Shown: one piece after another, positions 5,121 through 6,692 of the stretch
How positions within the stretch are numbered: position 1 is the first letter of the stretch
Layout of the letters: each line of letters opens with the position of its first letter
Origin: Smithella sp. ME-1
Lineage (GTDB): Bacteria > Desulfobacterota > Syntrophia > Syntrophales > Smithellaceae
Reading direction: 5' to 3'
Length of the DNA stretch: 6,692 bases
NCBI GenBank assembly: GCA_000495415.1
Contig: AWGX01000578.1
Location: 1 to 6,692, forward strand
The notes under the pieces: generated by a model
Seen by the model: only the letters and a program-made list of their open reading frames with translations
What the model was told of the DNA's origin: nothing
The model's database searches: none
Program-made: the position numbers and the translations under genes

Positions 5121-6692
5121 TTAAGGAGTTAAGTGATCTGGGTAAAACATTGCGTTCACAGAAAGCCGATGATGAATGGGTGCATGATGCGTTAAAGCCA
5201 GAGCCGATTAATGTTGAATTGATAATTACCTCAGATGGGAGCTTCCAAAAATTTAATTTGATCGAAAAGAAACAAACAATTTCTGAGGCGATTACTGCAA
5301 AGAAAGGAAAGGCACGTTTGCTTCTCGACAAAGCAGAAGAAGTTCTTTGTTATGGTGGTGAAAAATCAAAGAGCAAGCATGAGCTCTTTCTGAAAAAGCT
5401 GGATGCATATCAAAGCTTACCGGAATTGGCGCCTGTAATTTCATTTTATAATAGCAACAAGACGAAAGGTGCTGATATGGCTTTGCAAAGCTATGTTGAA
5501 GCCATACCTGAAGAGAAAAACAGGAAAGGCAATATCGGTTTTCGCATTCAATCCGAGGGCATTAGGATTCATGAAAAACCAGAAGTGCTACAAAAAATTA
5601 TAGATAATTATGAAACCGCCCAGAAGGAATTAATGGAGGGCAGCAAAAAGAAGTGTTCTATCTGCGGGCAGGCAAAATATCCCGTAGAAGATATACCGCA
5701 TGGAATGATTAAGCGTGTGCCAAGCGGCCAATCAAGTGGTTGTGCATTAGTTTCGTACAATGACACTGCTTTTGAGTCGTATGCTTTGCAAGGCAATGAA
5801 AACTCATCAATATGTACAAATTGTGCAAAGACATATGTTGAAGGACTAAACTGGCTTCTATCAGCAGGAAATGAAATTGTCATCAGAACCAAAAAAGGAA
5901 AAGACAAAACATCTTATCGCTATACAAACCGCAAAAATTTCGGTTCGGACACCGCTATTGTATTCTGGACGCGTGGTAATAAAGCATTATCCGAAATCGA
6001 TCAGTTGGAAGCCCCGAATCCTGATGATGTGAATAAATTGCTTGAATCCGTAAGTCTGGGCAAAGAGAAAGATAGCCGCTACGTAGAAGCGGATCAGTTT
6101 TATTCATGCACACTATCCGGTTCTGCGGCGCGTATTGCCGTGCGGGATTGGATCGAAACAAGTTTGTTTGATTTTAGAAAATCAATCGCACAATGGTTTA
6201 AGGACATCGCCATCATGGAATACGATAGCTCGCTAAAAGCATTAAAAACTAGATATGTCGGCTTATATAATCTGGCAAGAAGTTCACAGAATGTTACAAA
6301 CGATAAAGATGTTTCTCTTTCACGCACAGCCTCATATCTGTGGAATGCGGCAATCAAGAAGACAGTCCCGCCATTATGGTTGTTGACAAAGGTATTGCAG
6401 CGATCTCGTATGGATGAGTACGGCGTTACTGCTGAACGTGCATCTCTAATAAAGCTTATTTTAAATAGAAATAATAAGGGAGGTGGTTTTATGGTCACAG
6501 AAAAAATTGAAGAAGGATTAAAGCCGGTTGCCTATGTCTGCGGGCAAATATTTGCCAAGTTGGAAAGTATTCAGTTCGCTGCTTTAGGAATTTCAAGCAT
6601 TCGAGAAAGATATTTCACATATGCCATGACTTTACCAGCTGCGGCGTTTGGCCGTCTTTTTAACTTGCATTCCAATATGACGAAGTTACTGC
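5117..6692 (+). CDS. cas8c: Type I-C Cascade large subunit Cas8c (Csd1), 3' end outside window
   Basis: The frame is open from ATG 5117 to the right edge: 525 residues of an expected ~570-620. AGGAGG (5104-5109) is 7 nt upstream and the ATG overlaps the cas5c stop. Cas8c recognises the PAM and holds the target DNA for Cas3. It begins MIKELSDLGKTL, as Csd1 proteins do. Two CxxC pairs, CSIC (180-183) and CTNC (233-236), form a likely zinc ribbon with the conserved-looking GNIGFRI (138-144) before it. AIVFWTRG (280-287), LSGSAARIAVRDW (333-345) and SRTASYLWNAAI (402-413) are further Csd1-type segments. The N-terminal part is rich in lysine. No frameshift or stop is seen. From residue 459 on, the sequence corresponds to the helical region that is also made separately as the small subunit. 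Confidence 0.93.
   Translation, partial: MIKELSDLGKTLRSQKADDEWVHDALKPEPINVELIITSDGSFQKFNLIEKKQTISEAITAKKGKARLLLDKAEEVLCYGGEKSKSKHELFLKKLDAYQSLPELAPVISFYNSNKTKGADMALQSYVEAIPEEKNRKGNIGFRIQSEGIRIHEKPEVLQKIIDNYETAQKELMEGSKKKCSICGQAKYPVEDIPHGMIKRVPSGQSSGCALVSYNDTAFESYALQGNENSSICTNCAKTYVEGLNWLLSAGNEIVIRTKKGKDKTSYRYTNRKNFGSDTAIVFWTRGNKALSEIDQLEAPNPDDVNKLLESVSLGKEKDSRYVEADQFYSCTLSGSAARIAVRDWIETSLFDFRKSIAQWFKDIAIMEYDSSLKALKTRYVGLYNLARSSQNVTNDKDVSLSRTASYLWNAAIKKTVPPLWLLTKVLQRSRMDEYGVTAERASLIKLILNRNNKGGGFMVTEKIEEGLKPVAYVCGQIFAKLESIQFAALGISSIRERYFTYAMTLPAAAFGRLFNLHSNMTKLL
6478..6486 (+). promoter_or_regulatory. Internal ribosome-binding site within cas8c
   Basis: GGGAGGTGG, with GGAGGTG (6479-6485) fully complementary to the 16S tail, precedes the in-frame ATG 6491 by 7 nt counted from GGAGG. 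The preceding ~20 bases (6458-6477) are almost all A/T and should be unstructured. In cas8c these bases encode the run KGGGF. Confidence 0.8.
6491..6692 (+). CDS. cas11c: Cas11c small Cascade subunit, predicted internal translation product of cas8c (partial)
   Basis: The ATG at 6491 is codon 459 of cas8c, in the same frame (offset 1374 nt). It follows a near-perfect ribosome-binding site at ideal spacing, better than most true gene starts in this window. The product begins MVTEKIEEGLKPVAYVCGQI and runs on as helices (FAKLESIQFAALGISSIRERYF...AAAFGRLFNLHSN) to the window end, 67 residues visible. Separate translation of the small subunit Cas11c from within cas8c is established for type I-C systems such as that of Desulfovibrio vulgaris. 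There, several copies line the Cascade belly and help hold the non-target strand and R-loop. The 'Y..G.IFA.LE.IQ' start looks like those small subunits. The expected length is about 115-130 residues, sharing the cas8c stop, which lies outside. What I see is the ribosome-binding site and frame; the product itself is inferred. Confidence 0.75.
   Translation, partial: MVTEKIEEGLKPVAYVCGQIFAKLESIQFAALGISSIRERYFTYAMTLPAAAFGRLFNLHSNMTKLL

Noticed and set aside
6100..6498. Minus-strand open frame of 132 codons within cas8c
   Set aside because: It is antisense to clear Csd1 sequence, has no recognisable domain, and is explained as a shadow.

Overview
The window is bacterial DNA of moderate, slightly AT-rich composition. 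It has good Shine-Dalgarno sites and two near-consensus sigma-70-type promoters, so a lineage such as Bacteroidota, which uses neither strongly, is unlikely. The tail of a probable TRAP transporter binding protein and a YfnA/CAT-like amino acid permease suggest a heterotroph living on imported organic acids and amino acids. The phylum cannot be fixed from the sequence. All credible genes are on the + strand.

Layout. Bases 1-163 hold the last ~53 codons of a gene that looks like a TRAP solute-binding protein. It is closed by a strong intrinsic terminator (239-272). A promoter at 272-300 then serves a complete 12-helix APC-superfamily amino acid permease (356-1816). Bases 1817-2185 carry no intact gene of recognisable family. 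They hold a 24-codon ORF overlapping the permease stop (possible TctB-like scrap), a second promoter (1877-1905), and a broken remnant of a WYL-domain regulator (1960-2117) containing a perfect 12-bp hairpin. An eight-G tract and an AT-rich leader lead into cas3.

From 2186 to the right edge lies the start of a type I-C CRISPR-Cas operon: cas3 (HD nuclease-helicase), cas5c (crRNA-processing Cascade subunit in this subtype) and cas8c (large Cascade subunit, cut by the window end at codon 525). The genes are tightly packed: 13 nt between cas3 and cas5c, and a 4-nt ATGA overlap between cas5c and cas8c. Inside cas8c, at codon 459, there is a near-perfect Shine-Dalgarno followed at correct spacing by an in-frame ATG. 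This is very probably the internal start of the small subunit Cas11c, translated separately from the 3' part of the same gene. cas7c, cas4, cas1, cas2 and the CRISPR array are expected downstream, outside the window; no array is visible here.

How it works together: Cas5c would process pre-crRNA, since I-C systems lack Cas6. Cas5c, Cas7c, Cas8c and internally translated Cas11c would form Cascade, and Cas3 would be recruited to degrade target DNA. The regulator usually found upstream of such operons appears to have been lost here, which raises the question of how this operon is controlled.
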